Positions 8,240 to 15,912 of a stretch of 64,000 bases of DNA are shown here, piece by piece (positions within the stretch are counted from its first letter, which is position 1; each line of letters opens with the position of its first letter). Under the pieces are notes generated by a model. It was not told where the DNA came from and did not search any database. It worked only from the letters and a program-made list of their open reading frames with translations. The translations under genes and the position numbers were made by a program. Location: assembly GCF_000297095.1 (NCBI RefSeq), contig NZ_AEEA01000128.1, positions 12,001 to 76,000 of the forward strand, read 5' to 3'. This DNA is from Treponema primitia ZAS-1 (GTDB taxonomy: Bacteria; Spirochaetota; Spirochaetia; Treponematales; Breznakiellaceae).

Positions 8240-8689
8240 TTATTTATTATACATAACCAGTGTTATAGTATTATATTCAAATCTTGATTTCATTTCGTTT
8301 TTGCTTCTTTCCATCGTTTCAATTTCTGTTTCTGCACTATTTATTTCTTTCTCCAGCATTATTTTATCACTTATGGTAATTGAATCCTGTAACAAGCCCT
8401 TGTATTTTTCCAACATGGTTTTTATATTTTCAAGTCGCATTTCTATATTATCAAAATATCCTGCGGCATCATTACTATGTTTATTTTCATCCACCACTAT
8501 TCCAAATGTTTTAATTTTTGTAATAAAATTGACGGTATTGTTTTTAGGGATAGTTATTATCATTCTATACCTGTTTATATTTTCAATTACTTCTTGTGTT
8601 ACCTTACCATCATTCTGAATGACTTCATTAAATACATTTTGTTTTAGCAGTGATAAATTCCTGTTAAAAATAGTGACCCCAGGTATATC
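8240..8689 (-). pseudogene. DUF4349 protein gene, 5'-truncated remnant
   Basis: The open frame carries the hallmark C-terminal part of DUF4349: the VVDENKHSNDAAGYFDNIEM segment, RLENIKTMLEKYKGLLQD, then EKEINSAETEIETMERSKNEM and a closing ITLVMY strand. Reading the same frame upstream of the first ATG (8563) continues without a stop for another 42 codons to 8689 and then runs into repeat element A1. The signal peptide and N-terminal domain of the family are therefore missing. The family's C-terminal membrane helix is also absent, since the frame stops at 8240. Confidence 0.65.
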
Positions 8690-8695
8690 GGAAAA

Positions 8696-8840
8696 ACGCC
8701 GGTGGGGTGAGGAATCCCCATCGCGGGATGCTTGTAGAGTCTGCTTCCGCAGCCCCGCTACGCAGGTCTACTACAGCAGGGAATTCTCGGACCATAGGTC
8801 CGCAATATCCTGCGCTGTGGCTTCCCCACCCCACCGGCGC
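8696..8840 (-). repeat. Foldback element A1 (A/B family)
   Basis: A long imperfect hairpin. Outer stem: GCCGGTGGGGTG near 8699 against CACCCCACCGGC near 8827-8838, extended inward by GGAA/TTCC. Second stem: CGCGGGAT against ATCCTGCG. The apex, read on the minus strand, contains GAATTCCCTGCTG, a GTAGACCTGCG...GCGGGGCTG pair and AGCAGACTCTACA, the family core. It is the same core as in B1-B3 but inverted. It directly truncates the DUF4349 remnant. Confidence 0.8.
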
Positions 8841-9022
8841 CTGTACGATGAGCCTGTGTTTGAACGTATCTCCTAGGAGCCGGCATATCGCCTAACTAAG
8901 TTTAGTGCATCACCCGGTGCCGGAGCCGCCAAACTAAGTTTTGCATAACTGAGTTTGGAGCATTGTTTAGGGGTGGAAGCTACCTAACTAAGTGTGGGCG
9001 CGGCGGCTAATTGACAACGGCA
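8841..9022 (+). repeat. Linker between A1 and B1 with AACTAAGTTT repeats
   Basis: Contains degenerate copies of CTAACTAAGTTTGGGCG near 8891, 8931 and 8985, with a further copy after B1 near 9170. The same motif separates A2 and B2. No open frame with coding character is seen. Confidence 0.6.
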
Positions 9023-9143
9023 GGCGGAGGGAGGGGCATCCCTGACCGAGCACATATGGAATTCACCGCCGTAGGAGACCCGAAGGGGCTCCGGAGGTGG
9101 GTTCTACATGCGTGCTCGGTCGGGGATGCCCCTCCCTCCGCCC
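9023..9143 (+). repeat. Foldback element B1 (A/B family)
   Basis: Outer stem GGCGGAGGGAGGGGCATCCC against GGGGATGCCCCTCCCTCCGCC; second stem GACCGAGCAC against GTGCTCGGTC. Core contains GGAATTCACC, GGAGACCCG, GGGGCTCC and GGTTCTACA. It is followed by GTTTTTG, so when transcribed rightward it could also terminate transcription ahead of carD. Confidence 0.82.
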
Positions 9144-9204
9144 GTTTTTGGAGCATTACCCTGGTGCTTACTAAGTTTGGGCGCCCCCAGGGGTATACGA
9201 CCCA

Positions 9205-9233
9205 TTCACACGTATCGATTTTTATGCTATACT
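9205..9233 (+). promoter_or_regulatory. carD promoter with extended -10, predicted leaderless
   Basis: TTCACA at 9205-9210, a 17-nt spacer and TATACT at 9228-9233, with TGC directly before the -10 box (extended -10). The start codon ATG 9242 lies 8 nt after the -10 box; no Shine-Dalgarno sequence is present. Confidence 0.65.
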
Positions 9234-9241
9234 AATTGGTA

Positions 9242-9745
9242 ATGAACAAAACAGCCGCAAGGACATTCCAGGTTGATCAGAAGGTGGTCTATCCCAGCCA
9301 GGGGGTTGGGGTCATTCTTTCAATCGGAGAGAAGGAATTTAAGCATGAACAAATTCCTTATTATGTCATATACCTTGAAGTATCGGATATGACCATCATG
9401 GTCCCGGTAGATAAGGCCGAAAAGCTGGGAATTCGGGCTATTGTTCCTAAGGAAGAGGCCCAAAAGGCCCTGGAACTGATTAGCGAGGACTATGAACCCA
9501 TACCTTCGGATTGGAAACTCCGGTATCAGATGAATCTGGACCTCCTGAAGAAGGGCAGTGTCATGGATATTGCCTCCATAGTCCGTTCCCTCTACCACCG
9601 GAGCAAGGTCAAGGAACTGCCCATCCTGGAACGGAAACTCTACGATTCCGCCCTGAAACTGCTGGAGGACGAGGTTTCCTTCTCCCTCCGCAAGCCCAAG
9701 GACGAGGTGGAAACCATGATCTTTGCCCGTCTGGAATCCAAGTAG
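9242..9745 (+). CDS. carD: CarD/CdnL-family RNA polymerase-binding regulator
   Basis: A 167-residue transcription factor expected to bind the RNA polymerase beta subunit and stabilise open complexes. The N-terminal Tudor-like RNAP-interaction domain begins with the family signature QKVVYPSQGVGVILSI and continues to VPVDKAEKLGIRAIV. The C-terminal helical domain includes a tryptophan (SDWKLRYQMNLDLLKKG) and MDIASIVRSLYHRSK, then LPILERKLYDSALKLLEDE. These match CdnL in order and spacing. ATG 9242 is chosen over the upstream TTG at 9236 because the promoter ends just before it. The gene leads an operon with ispD, ispF and nth, so its strong extended -10 promoter probably drives isoprenoid genes as well. 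Confidence 0.9.
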   Translation: MNKTAARTFQVDQKVVYPSQGVGVILSIGEKEFKHEQIPYYVIYLEVSDMTIMVPVDKAEKLGIRAIVPKEEAQKALELISEDYEPIPSDWKLRYQMNLDLLKKGSVMDIASIVRSLYHRSKVKELPILERKLYDSALKLLEDEVSFSLRKPKDEVETMIFARLESK

Positions 9746-9753
9746 CCTGAATC

Positions 9754-10488
9754 ATGGCTGATGCGGATACCGTCATCGCCGCGGTGATCGCCGCAGCCGG
9801 TTCTTCAAGCCGCATGGGGGGGGGCCTTAAAAAGGAATACCGTCCCTTAGGTCCCGGGATCGACGATGCCCAGGGGCGGCCCTTGACCGTTCTGGGGGCG
9901 GCGGTGGGCGCCTTTGCCGCCAATCCCCGTATTGAGATAATCGTCATCATGGTTCCCGCAGACCCGGATTCCGGAGAAGCGGTAGCCCGTTCCGCCCTGC
10001 CCTCCTCTGCCCTCCTAAACACCGGCCGCAGGCCCCGTATTCTCTTTGCGTCCGGCGGTCCCACCCGCCGTTCCTCGGTTCACCGCGCCCTGGCCATGCT
10101 TTCCGCCTACAATCCGGACTATGTCCTCATCCATGACGGCGGGCGGCCCTGGGTGGACGGCCTGCTTATTGAGCGGACCATCGATGCGGTACTGCGGCAT
10201 TCAGCGGTGGTACCCCTGCTGCCCCTGACCGAGACCCCAAAGGAATTTGACGAGGCCGGGTTTGTAACCCGTCACCTGCGGCGTTCCTCCGTGGGCGGCG
10301 CCCAGACTCCCCAGGGTTTCGCCTTCCGGGAGATACTCCGGGCCCACGAGCTGGCGGCGGAACGGGAAGCACGGGAAAACTACGAATATACCGATGATGC
10401 CGAAGTCTGGGGTGAATTCATCGGCCCTGTGGCGGTGGTAGAAGGATCGCCTAAGAATAGAAAGATTACCTTTCCGGAGGATCTTTAA
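9754..10488 (+). CDS. ispD: 2-C-methyl-D-erythritol 4-phosphate cytidylyltransferase
   Basis: Third enzyme of the MEP isoprenoid pathway: joins CTP and methylerythritol phosphate to give CDP-methylerythritol. The 244-residue product carries the nucleotide-binding start AAVIAAAGSSSRMGGGLKKE (Arg and Lys of the P-loop-like motif both present), the metal/substrate segment VLIHDGGRPWVD, and the C-terminal SVGGAQTPQGF and YTDDAEVWGEF motifs. It contains a slightly longer loop (GPGIDDAQGRP) than the common enzyme. It starts 8 nt after carD and is followed by ispF, the normal pathway neighbour. Confidence 0.93.
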   Translation: MADADTVIAAVIAAAGSSSRMGGGLKKEYRPLGPGIDDAQGRPLTVLGAAVGAFAANPRIEIIVIMVPADPDSGEAVARSALPSSALLNTGRRPRILFASGGPTRRSSVHRALAMLSAYNPDYVLIHDGGRPWVDGLLIERTIDAVLRHSAVVPLLPLTETPKEFDEAGFVTRHLRRSSVGGAQTPQGFAFREILRAHELAAEREARENYEYTDDAEVWGEFIGPVAVVEGSPKNRKITFPEDL

Positions 10489-10509
10489 AGAAGGACGGGG
10501 TGAAGCAAG

Positions 10510-10983
10510 GTGATTAGAATTGGATTAGGGCGGGATGTACACAGGCTTGTTGAAGGGCGGCGTTTTCTGTTGGGCGGTGTAGAGATTCCCGCTGACAAGG
10601 GGGAGCTGGGACATTCCGATGGGGATGTTCTGGTCCACGCGGTGATAGACGCCCTGCTTGGGGCCGCCGGCTTAGGGGACATCGGAGAACTGTTTCCCCC
10701 GTCGGATCCAAAATGGAAGGACGCGGATTCCATGAAACTCCTGGGTATGTCTTGGAACATGGTGCAGGGTGCAGGGTGGCGGCTCTTGAACCTGGACTGT
10801 GTGGTGAGCGTAGAAAAGCCGAAGCTCCTTCCCCACCGCGAAAGGATCCGATCGTCCCTGGCAGCGGCGCTTGGCGTTTTCCCGGAAACAGTTTTTGTAA
10901 AGGGTAAAACCAATGAAGGCTTAGATAGTATCGGCGACGGGCTGGCAATAGAAGCCCTGGCGGTTTGTTTGTTGGAACAATAG
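10510..10983 (+). CDS. ispF: 2-C-methyl-D-erythritol 2,4-cyclodiphosphate synthase
   Basis: Fifth enzyme of the MEP pathway: cyclises CDP-methylerythritol 2-phosphate with loss of CMP, as a trimer with zinc. The 157-residue product shows the metal ligands D9 and H11 in GLGRDVHRL, a third His within LGHSDGDVLVHAVIDALLGA, the AGLGDIGELFPPSDPKWK segment, and the C-terminal VKGKTNEGLDSIGDGLAIEA signature. The start is GTG, with GAAGCAAGG upstream. Gap to ispD is 21 nt and to nth 9 nt. Confidence 0.95.
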   Translation: MIRIGLGRDVHRLVEGRRFLLGGVEIPADKGELGHSDGDVLVHAVIDALLGAAGLGDIGELFPPSDPKWKDADSMKLLGMSWNMVQGAGWRLLNLDCVVSVEKPKLLPHRERIRSSLAAALGVFPETVFVKGKTNEGLDSIGDGLAIEALAVCLLEQ

Positions 10984-10992
10984 GCGGAGAAT

Positions 10993-11688
10993 ATGGGAAA
11001 AAGCAAAACTACGGACTGGGACGGTATAGTTAAGGCCCTGGAAAAATGGCGGAAAGCAGCCCAGGCCGATGAAGCCGCATCGGACAGCGGGGACCCCTCG
11101 GTAAGCACCGTAGCGGAACGGTACCACCAGGACCCCTGGGCGGTATTAGCCTCCACCATCCTGAGCCTGCGTACCAAGGACGAAGTAACCCTGGTCCGTT
11201 CCCAAGCCCTTTTGAAAAAAGCTCCCACCCCCAAGGCGCTCCTAAAACTGACAACGGAAGAAATAGAAAAGCTCATCTACCCCGTGGGATTCTACCACAC
11301 CAAGGCGCAGAATCTGCAAAATATAGCCTCCATCATCATAGAAACCTACCGTGGACAAGTTCCCGCAGACATGGACCTCCTTCTCGCCCTTCCCGGTGTA
11401 GGAAGAAAAACCGCCAACCTGGTCCTTACCGAAGCCTTCGACATGGACGGAATCTGCGTAGACGTACACGTACACAGAATTACTAACCGCCTGGGCGCCC
11501 TGCAGTCAAAAACCCCGGAAGAAACAGAAATGATACTCCGAAAAATCCTGCCCCGAAAATACTGGAAACGCATAAATAAGCTGTTGGTATTATATGGACA
11601 GCGAGTCTGTAGACCCATAAGCCCCTTCTGCTCCCGCTGTGTGATAACCGATCGTTGCAGCAAGGTTACAGTAGACCGCGCACGGTGA
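10993..11688 (+). CDS. nth: Endonuclease III, DNA glycosylase/AP lyase
   Basis: Base-excision repair enzyme removing oxidised pyrimidines. The helix-hairpin-helix LLALPGVGRKTANLVLTEAF holds the catalytic Lys region, and the catalytic Asp lies in CVDVHVHRITNRLG. A [4Fe-4S] cluster site of form C-x6-C-x2-C-x5-C sits at the C-terminus (CRPISPFCSRCVITDRC). The length of 231 residues is normal. The stop codon TGA (11686-11688) lies inside the terminal inverted repeat of element C1, so the insertion appears to have set the present C-terminus (SKVTVDRAR). Confidence 0.95.
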   Translation: MGKSKTTDWDGIVKALEKWRKAAQADEAASDSGDPSVSTVAERYHQDPWAVLASTILSLRTKDEVTLVRSQALLKKAPTPKALLKLTTEEIEKLIYPVGFYHTKAQNLQNIASIIIETYRGQVPADMDLLLALPGVGRKTANLVLTEAFDMDGICVDVHVHRITNRLGALQSKTPEETEMILRKILPRKYWKRINKLLVLYGQRVCRPISPFCSRCVITDRCSKVTVDRAR

Positions 11689-11857
11689 AGCCATGCGCAT
11701 ACTGGGTTTCCGAAAGCACACAATTGGTAGGGGGGGCCTGTCAGGAAGGGAAAGTATGGGACCTCCCAGAGGGTCCCTCCATACTTTCCCTTCCCGACAC
11801 CCCACTCCGTACTATTTGTAGGTGTGCTTCCGTGCCTCCTAGGCGCATGGCTTCACC
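11684..11857 (+). repeat. Foldback element C1 (174 bp)
   Basis: Perfect 15-bp terminal inverted repeats GGTGAAGCCATGCGC / GCGCATGGCTTCACC. Nested inside are GAAAGCACAC against GTGTGCTTCC, then a 20-bp stem GTCAGGAAGGGAAAGTATGG against CCATACTTTCCCTTCCCGAC (one mismatch), with an apical GGGACC/GGTCCC. The whole element folds as one hairpin. An inverted second copy of exactly the same length lies at 63827-64000. Confidence 0.88.
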
Positions 11858-12038
11858 GGCCGGTTCGCCAAATGAAGCTACCAACTAAGCCCCAAGCGGT
11901 ATTTAGCGTTATGCCCCCCTAAGCGGCTCGGAAACGCACTTACACTACATTATCGGGGATGGTTCACGCAACACCGCCCTCCCAAACAGCTCAAGCAAGC
12001 GCTAACACTATTGGTGATGGTTCAGTATGTAACACCGG
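11858..12038 (+). repeat. Linker and degenerate D-like copy
   Basis: Begins GGCCGGTTCGCCAAAT, which also adjoins C2 in mirror orientation, followed by CCAAGCGGTAT and CGTTATGC, again shared with the C2 flank. From about 11920 it repeats the opening of element D (AAGCGGCTCGG, AACGCAC, ACACTACATTATCGGGG) without a closing arm, so it looks like a decayed copy. No coding character. Confidence 0.6.
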
Positions 12039-12210
12039 CCCCTATGGACCCCTTAAGCGGCTCGGGAACGCACTCACACTACATTATCGGGGGTGACAGT
12101 GGAGAAAATATCAGGGGGACCCTTTGGGGGTTCCTGATATTTTCTCCAGCTGGCAGGCCCCCATACTTAGTTTTAGTGCGTTCCCGGTAACCCAATTGGG
12201 TCCATAGGGG
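12039..12210 (+). repeat. Foldback element D1
   Basis: Three nested stems: CCCCTATGGACCC / GGGTCCATAGGGG (ends), CGGGAACGCAC / GTGCGTTCCCG, and GGAGAAAATATCAGG / CCTGATATTTTCTCC around a GGGACCCTTTGGGGG apex. It lies 3' of the minus-strand SpiroCoCo gene and could serve as its terminator structure. A shorter relative is at 63667-63762. Confidence 0.8.
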
Positions 12211-12216
12211 GCGAAG

Positions 12217-15200
12217 CTAGATTTTAGAACCCATCTCCAATATCAGCTCCACCTCGCCCACCGACAGCTTTACGGTCCGCGCAATCTCTTCAACCGCCCA
12301 GCCCTGCTGTTTTAGTTTTATTACCGTTTCCCGGGTTCCGATGGGGGCCGCTCCTTTAAGCTTCCCCGGTTCATCCTTGAGCAGGCTGGTAAAGGCTTTG
12401 AACTGGGCGTGCACACTCTTGTTGATTTCCTCAAACCGGGTCTCCGCCTTGGCAAGGGATTCCCGGACGGTTTGTAGTTTATCCATGCGCTGTTCAACGG
12501 AGCTGAGGAGCGTATCCAGGGAAGAAACCTTCTCCGAAGCTTCCCGAACCTTGGCGTTTTCCGCCGAAAGTTTTTCTACCGATCCACGGAGTTCTTCCTG
12601 TTCATCCAGGAGACGCTGCATTTCTCCATGAACCTTCTGCACCGCCTTCTCCGCTTCCTGGAGGGCCTTGAAATTATCATCTATACCGGCATTGGTCTCT
12701 TCCAGGGTCTGGTTCTTCTTCTCTATACGCTGGTACCGCTCTTCCGCATCCGTTAGGGAATCTTCCAGGCGGCGGATCTGGACCTGCACTGCCTGGAGGG
12801 TATCATCGGAAGAACTGACTTCGGTTAGTTTTTCCTTTACGGACTGGGATGTCTGGAGCAGCCGGTTAAAGTCGGTTTCCATAAGTTCAATGCGGCGCTT
12901 CTCCGACTGGAAGGCGACCATCTTGGCATCCACCTCTTCCTCAAGCCGCTTGATCCTGACAAATTTGGCTTCCAGCTCCGCAGCTTCGGCACGGCGCTGA
13001 TCCAGGCCGTTCAGATCGCCCCGGAAATCTTCTATCTTTCGCTCCAGGCTTGACTTCAGTTCCTCCGCCTGATCAAAGAGCTTGGTCTGGGCGAGGAATT
13101 CCTTGATACGCCGATCCGCATCTTTGATAGCCGAATCCAGTATCTTGGCCTGCTCGTCCGTGTGGGCAAAGGCTTCGGTACGCTGGGCTGCGGTTTCTTC
13201 CCGGAGATTCTCGATGACGGAACCCAGGTCCCGGATCTTCCGGCGGTATTCATCCACCGACGTATCCAGTTCCCGCATCTGGCTGCCAAACTTATTCTGC
13301 CATTCTTCAATGTGCCGCCGGGATTCATCCAGCAGTTCGCCAAACTCTCCGCTCCGGGATTCTACCTGGGAAGAGATTTGCTTAAGCTCCCCATCAATCT
13401 CCCGCTGCTGTTGTTTAAGGGTATCCGCCATGGAAATTGAGAAACGGCCAAGCTCCGCTTTAACGGCGGATTCCGCAGTATCCCTGGCGTCCGACAGATT
13501 ATGGTCAAGCTGATCCTTCAGGGCATCCAGGGATTCATCCGCCTGGACCATCTGGTTCCGTATCCCCTCTTCAAAGGCGCCGGCTTCGGCCTTAAGGTGT
13601 TCCAATTCAGAAACAAGCCGGGCGTCTTCGTCGGCAAAACGGCGCTTCAGGTCATCACTAAAGGCGCTCTCCAGCTTCCGCCTTTCCTCCCGGGATTCAT
13701 CCGCCAGGGCCGTCAGTTCCGTATCAAGGGTATCCTTCCATCTGCCAAGCCGGGCATCAAATTCCTCCCGCCGGCGGAACAGGTCCGCAGAAAAATCTTC
13801 CTCAAAAACCTTGAGTTTATCCGATACCGTTTCGTAGGCCTGTTCCTTAAGCCGGGCCAATTCCCGCTCCACCGCCGAAACATCGCCCCTAAGGGCATCC
13901 AAATCAGCGGCAAATTCCGCAGAGGCTGCGTTCCGGGTATTGGCGAAATTCTGTTCGAAAAGGGAGAAATCCTGGCGTACCCGGTTTTCCGTTTCCTGCA
14001 TATACCGACGCAGTTCCCCGTCCAGCTTGGCCGTATCATCCGACAGGGATCCTAATCGCTCAAACTCCCGGGCTTGGGCTGTCCGGTATTCATCAAGTTT
14101 AGCATCCGCAGCTTCCAGGGCCTTCTGGCCTTCCTCTTCAATGGTCTTGGAGAGCCTTTGCTGCATCTGACCCACAGCATCGGTGGTCCGTCCATCCAGA
14201 TCCTTTAAGCGGCCCTCTAATTCAGCGGCCTTCCCGGCGGAATCGACTTCCATATCATTAAGTGTCCGAAGCTGGGTTTCTATATCCTGGATATCATTCT
14301 TCCAGTCTTCTTTAAATGCCCGCTGCTCCCTTGCTATTTCCGCATGATCGGTCTTCCATTCTTCCTTGATATTTTTCGCCACACCCTGTATGTCCGTGAG
14401 GTACGCTTTGCTGCTCTCCTGGTAGACCCGGAGCTTTTCTTCCACCACGGTCTGAAAACGCTGGACCCTTTCCATGGCCTGTTCCCGAAGCTTAACCAGG
14501 GCGGCTTCTTCCATCTTATCCGCCCGGAGCCCCGCCTGTTCCACCGCTTCCTTCAGAGTTTTTTCGACGGCCGCCATATCCCGGGCAATATTTGCCGCCC
14601 GGTCCTGCTCTACCTTGTTTATCGCTTCCCGGTGATCCTCTACCTGGCGTTCTATGGTTTCCGCTGTGGCCTGAAGATCCAGTACGGTAGATTTAACCGC
14701 CCCAATCATGGAAGCCGAAGCCTGCTCCAGGGAATCGGCGTTTTCCCGTTCAAAACGCAGTTCCAGGTCCGTAAGGCCCTTTTCCATAGCGGTGAGCTTT
14801 TCCTTAGCCTCGATCACCCGCTTACCCACACCCTCCACAAAGGATGATTCATCCTGGATACGGTTCAGATTTTCCTGTACCCTCACGGTCATACGGACCA
14901 GTTCCCCAAGGGTTGCGTCGTAGGTTTTTATTTTTTCATTAAGATTGGCCACCGCCTCGGTCTTGGCGGCTAAATCGTCATCGCTTATCTGGAGCCGGTT
15001 CATCAATTCCTTGGCGGCTTTCTGATGGACATCCAGGGCTACCCCGTAATCCCGGACAGCAGCTTCTTTCTGTATCACAAAATCCGTCAGGTCTTCCTTA
15101 AGCCGCTCCCCGTATTTGCGCAGCTTATCCAGGGAACGGTTATTTTTGTCGAGCTGGCGGAAGAGAATAAGGGCCAGGGCAACGATGCCAAGGGTTAAAA

Positions 15201-15225
15201 GATTTCCAACCGAAAAAAAGCTCAT
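12217..15225 (-). CDS. SpiroCoCo-type giant coiled-coil membrane-anchored protein
   Basis: A 1002-residue protein with a single N-terminal membrane segment (FSVGNLLTLGIVALALILF) followed by almost continuous heptad coiled coil rich in Glu, Lys, Ala and Arg, with many short repeats such as 'R-D-L-x-S-V-I-E-N-L'. The C-terminal 45 residues form a separate domain (ETVIKLKQQGWAVEEIARTV, KLSVGEVELILEMG) resembling a DUF6115/HTH-like tail seen in such proteins. The layout matches the spirochaete-specific SpiroCoCo family. A structural or cell-shape role under the inner membrane is plausible but not shown. It is the last gene of a three-gene minus-strand cluster, 6 nt after the HAD gene. Confidence 0.78.
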   Translation of the reverse strand: MSFFSVGNLLTLGIVALALILFRQLDKNNRSLDKLRKYGERLKEDLTDFVIQKEAAVRDYGVALDVHQKAAKELMNRLQISDDDLAAKTEAVANLNEKIKTYDATLGELVRMTVRVQENLNRIQDESSFVEGVGKRVIEAKEKLTAMEKGLTDLELRFERENADSLEQASASMIGAVKSTVLDLQATAETIERQVEDHREAINKVEQDRAANIARDMAAVEKTLKEAVEQAGLRADKMEEAALVKLREQAMERVQRFQTVVEEKLRVYQESSKAYLTDIQGVAKNIKEEWKTDHAEIAREQRAFKEDWKNDIQDIETQLRTLNDMEVDSAGKAAELEGRLKDLDGRTTDAVGQMQQRLSKTIEEEGQKALEAADAKLDEYRTAQAREFERLGSLSDDTAKLDGELRRYMQETENRVRQDFSLFEQNFANTRNAASAEFAADLDALRGDVSAVERELARLKEQAYETVSDKLKVFEEDFSADLFRRREEFDARLGRWKDTLDTELTALADESREERRKLESAFSDDLKRRFADEDARLVSELEHLKAEAGAFEEGIRNQMVQADESLDALKDQLDHNLSDARDTAESAVKAELGRFSISMADTLKQQQREIDGELKQISSQVESRSGEFGELLDESRRHIEEWQNKFGSQMRELDTSVDEYRRKIRDLGSVIENLREETAAQRTEAFAHTDEQAKILDSAIKDADRRIKEFLAQTKLFDQAEELKSSLERKIEDFRGDLNGLDQRRAEAAELEAKFVRIKRLEEEVDAKMVAFQSEKRRIELMETDFNRLLQTSQSVKEKLTEVSSSDDTLQAVQVQIRRLEDSLTDAEERYQRIEKKNQTLEETNAGIDDNFKALQEAEKAVQKVHGEMQRLLDEQEELRGSVEKLSAENAKVREASEKVSSLDTLLSSVEQRMDKLQTVRESLAKAETRFEEINKSVHAQFKAFTSLLKDEPGKLKGAAPIGTRETVIKLKQQGWAVEEIARTVKLSVGEVELILEMGSKI

Positions 15226-15231
15226 TTGCTT

Positions 15232-15900
15232 TTAACCTAACACAAATTCGCGTAATTGGCGATAGTCAGAAAAGACAAAATCCGCCTTGCCCGTATTTCG
15301 GCGGTGCGTTCTTAAGGGGGAACTGATCAGCGCGGCCTTCATTCCCACTTGTTTAGACCCGACAATATCGTAGGAAACACTGTTCCCCACGTAGAGTATC
15401 TGCTCCGGGGGCAGGGCCATACGCCGGGAGAGCTCCAGAAAAGGCGCCGGGTCCGGTTTTAGGCGGTTGGTATGTTCGGAACAGATCACCGTATCCCAGT
15501 GCTCATGCAGACCAAGGTATTCCAGCTTTAGTTCCGCAGGGAAATCCGAAAGGAGCCCCAGGCTAAGCCCCGCGGCCTTGAGGGCGCCAAGGGTTTCCCG
15601 GACATGGGGATAGGGCTTTACCTTCTTAAACAGGGGTTCCCAGCCACGGTAGATGATTTTTTCCGTCTTATCCTTGATTACCGTACCATCTTTTTTCAGA
15701 ATTTCCGCCATATAATGGGCCTGGAGATCGTAAAAGTTTCCATCCCGAAGGGTCTTACGCAGTATCGTCCTGGCATTACCAAAGGCCAGAAGGTACCGCC
15801 ATTCCTTCAGAATAAAGGGGATAAGGCGTATATAAAAGCGATAGTTTGGATAGAAGGTCCCGTCCAAATCAAAGGCAACCCCGCGAATATCCTCTCTCAT
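15232..15900 (-). CDS. HAD-family hydrolase (phosphatase)
   Basis: A 222-residue haloacid dehalogenase-like phosphatase. Motif I is FDLDGTFYP (nucleophile Asp and general acid Asp), motif II is LLSDF, motif III the Lys in NRLKPDPAPF, and motif IV EQILYVGNSVSYDIVGSKQ with acidic metal ligands partly changed to Ser-x-x-D. The insertion between motifs I and II gives a C1 helical cap. Substrate is unknown. No Shine-Dalgarno sequence precedes the ATG; a TATAAA ends 6 nt upstream, like the other predicted leaderless starts here, but it lies in the 12-nt gap after the previous gene and has a poor -35. Confidence 0.82.
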   Translation of the reverse strand: MREDIRGVAFDLDGTFYPNYRFYIRLIPFILKEWRYLLAFGNARTILRKTLRDGNFYDLQAHYMAEILKKDGTVIKDKTEKIIYRGWEPLFKKVKPYPHVRETLGALKAAGLSLGLLSDFPAELKLEYLGLHEHWDTVICSEHTNRLKPDPAPFLELSRRMALPPEQILYVGNSVSYDIVGSKQVGMKAALISSPLRTHRRNTGKADFVFSDYRQLREFVLG

Positions 15901-15912
15901 AATACATTTATA

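Noticed and set aside
8619..9235. Short open frames in the A1-B1 region, and similar ones at 25773-26331 and 63728-63943
   Set aside because: They run through foldback repeats, differ between copies of the same repeat and have no ribosome-binding site.
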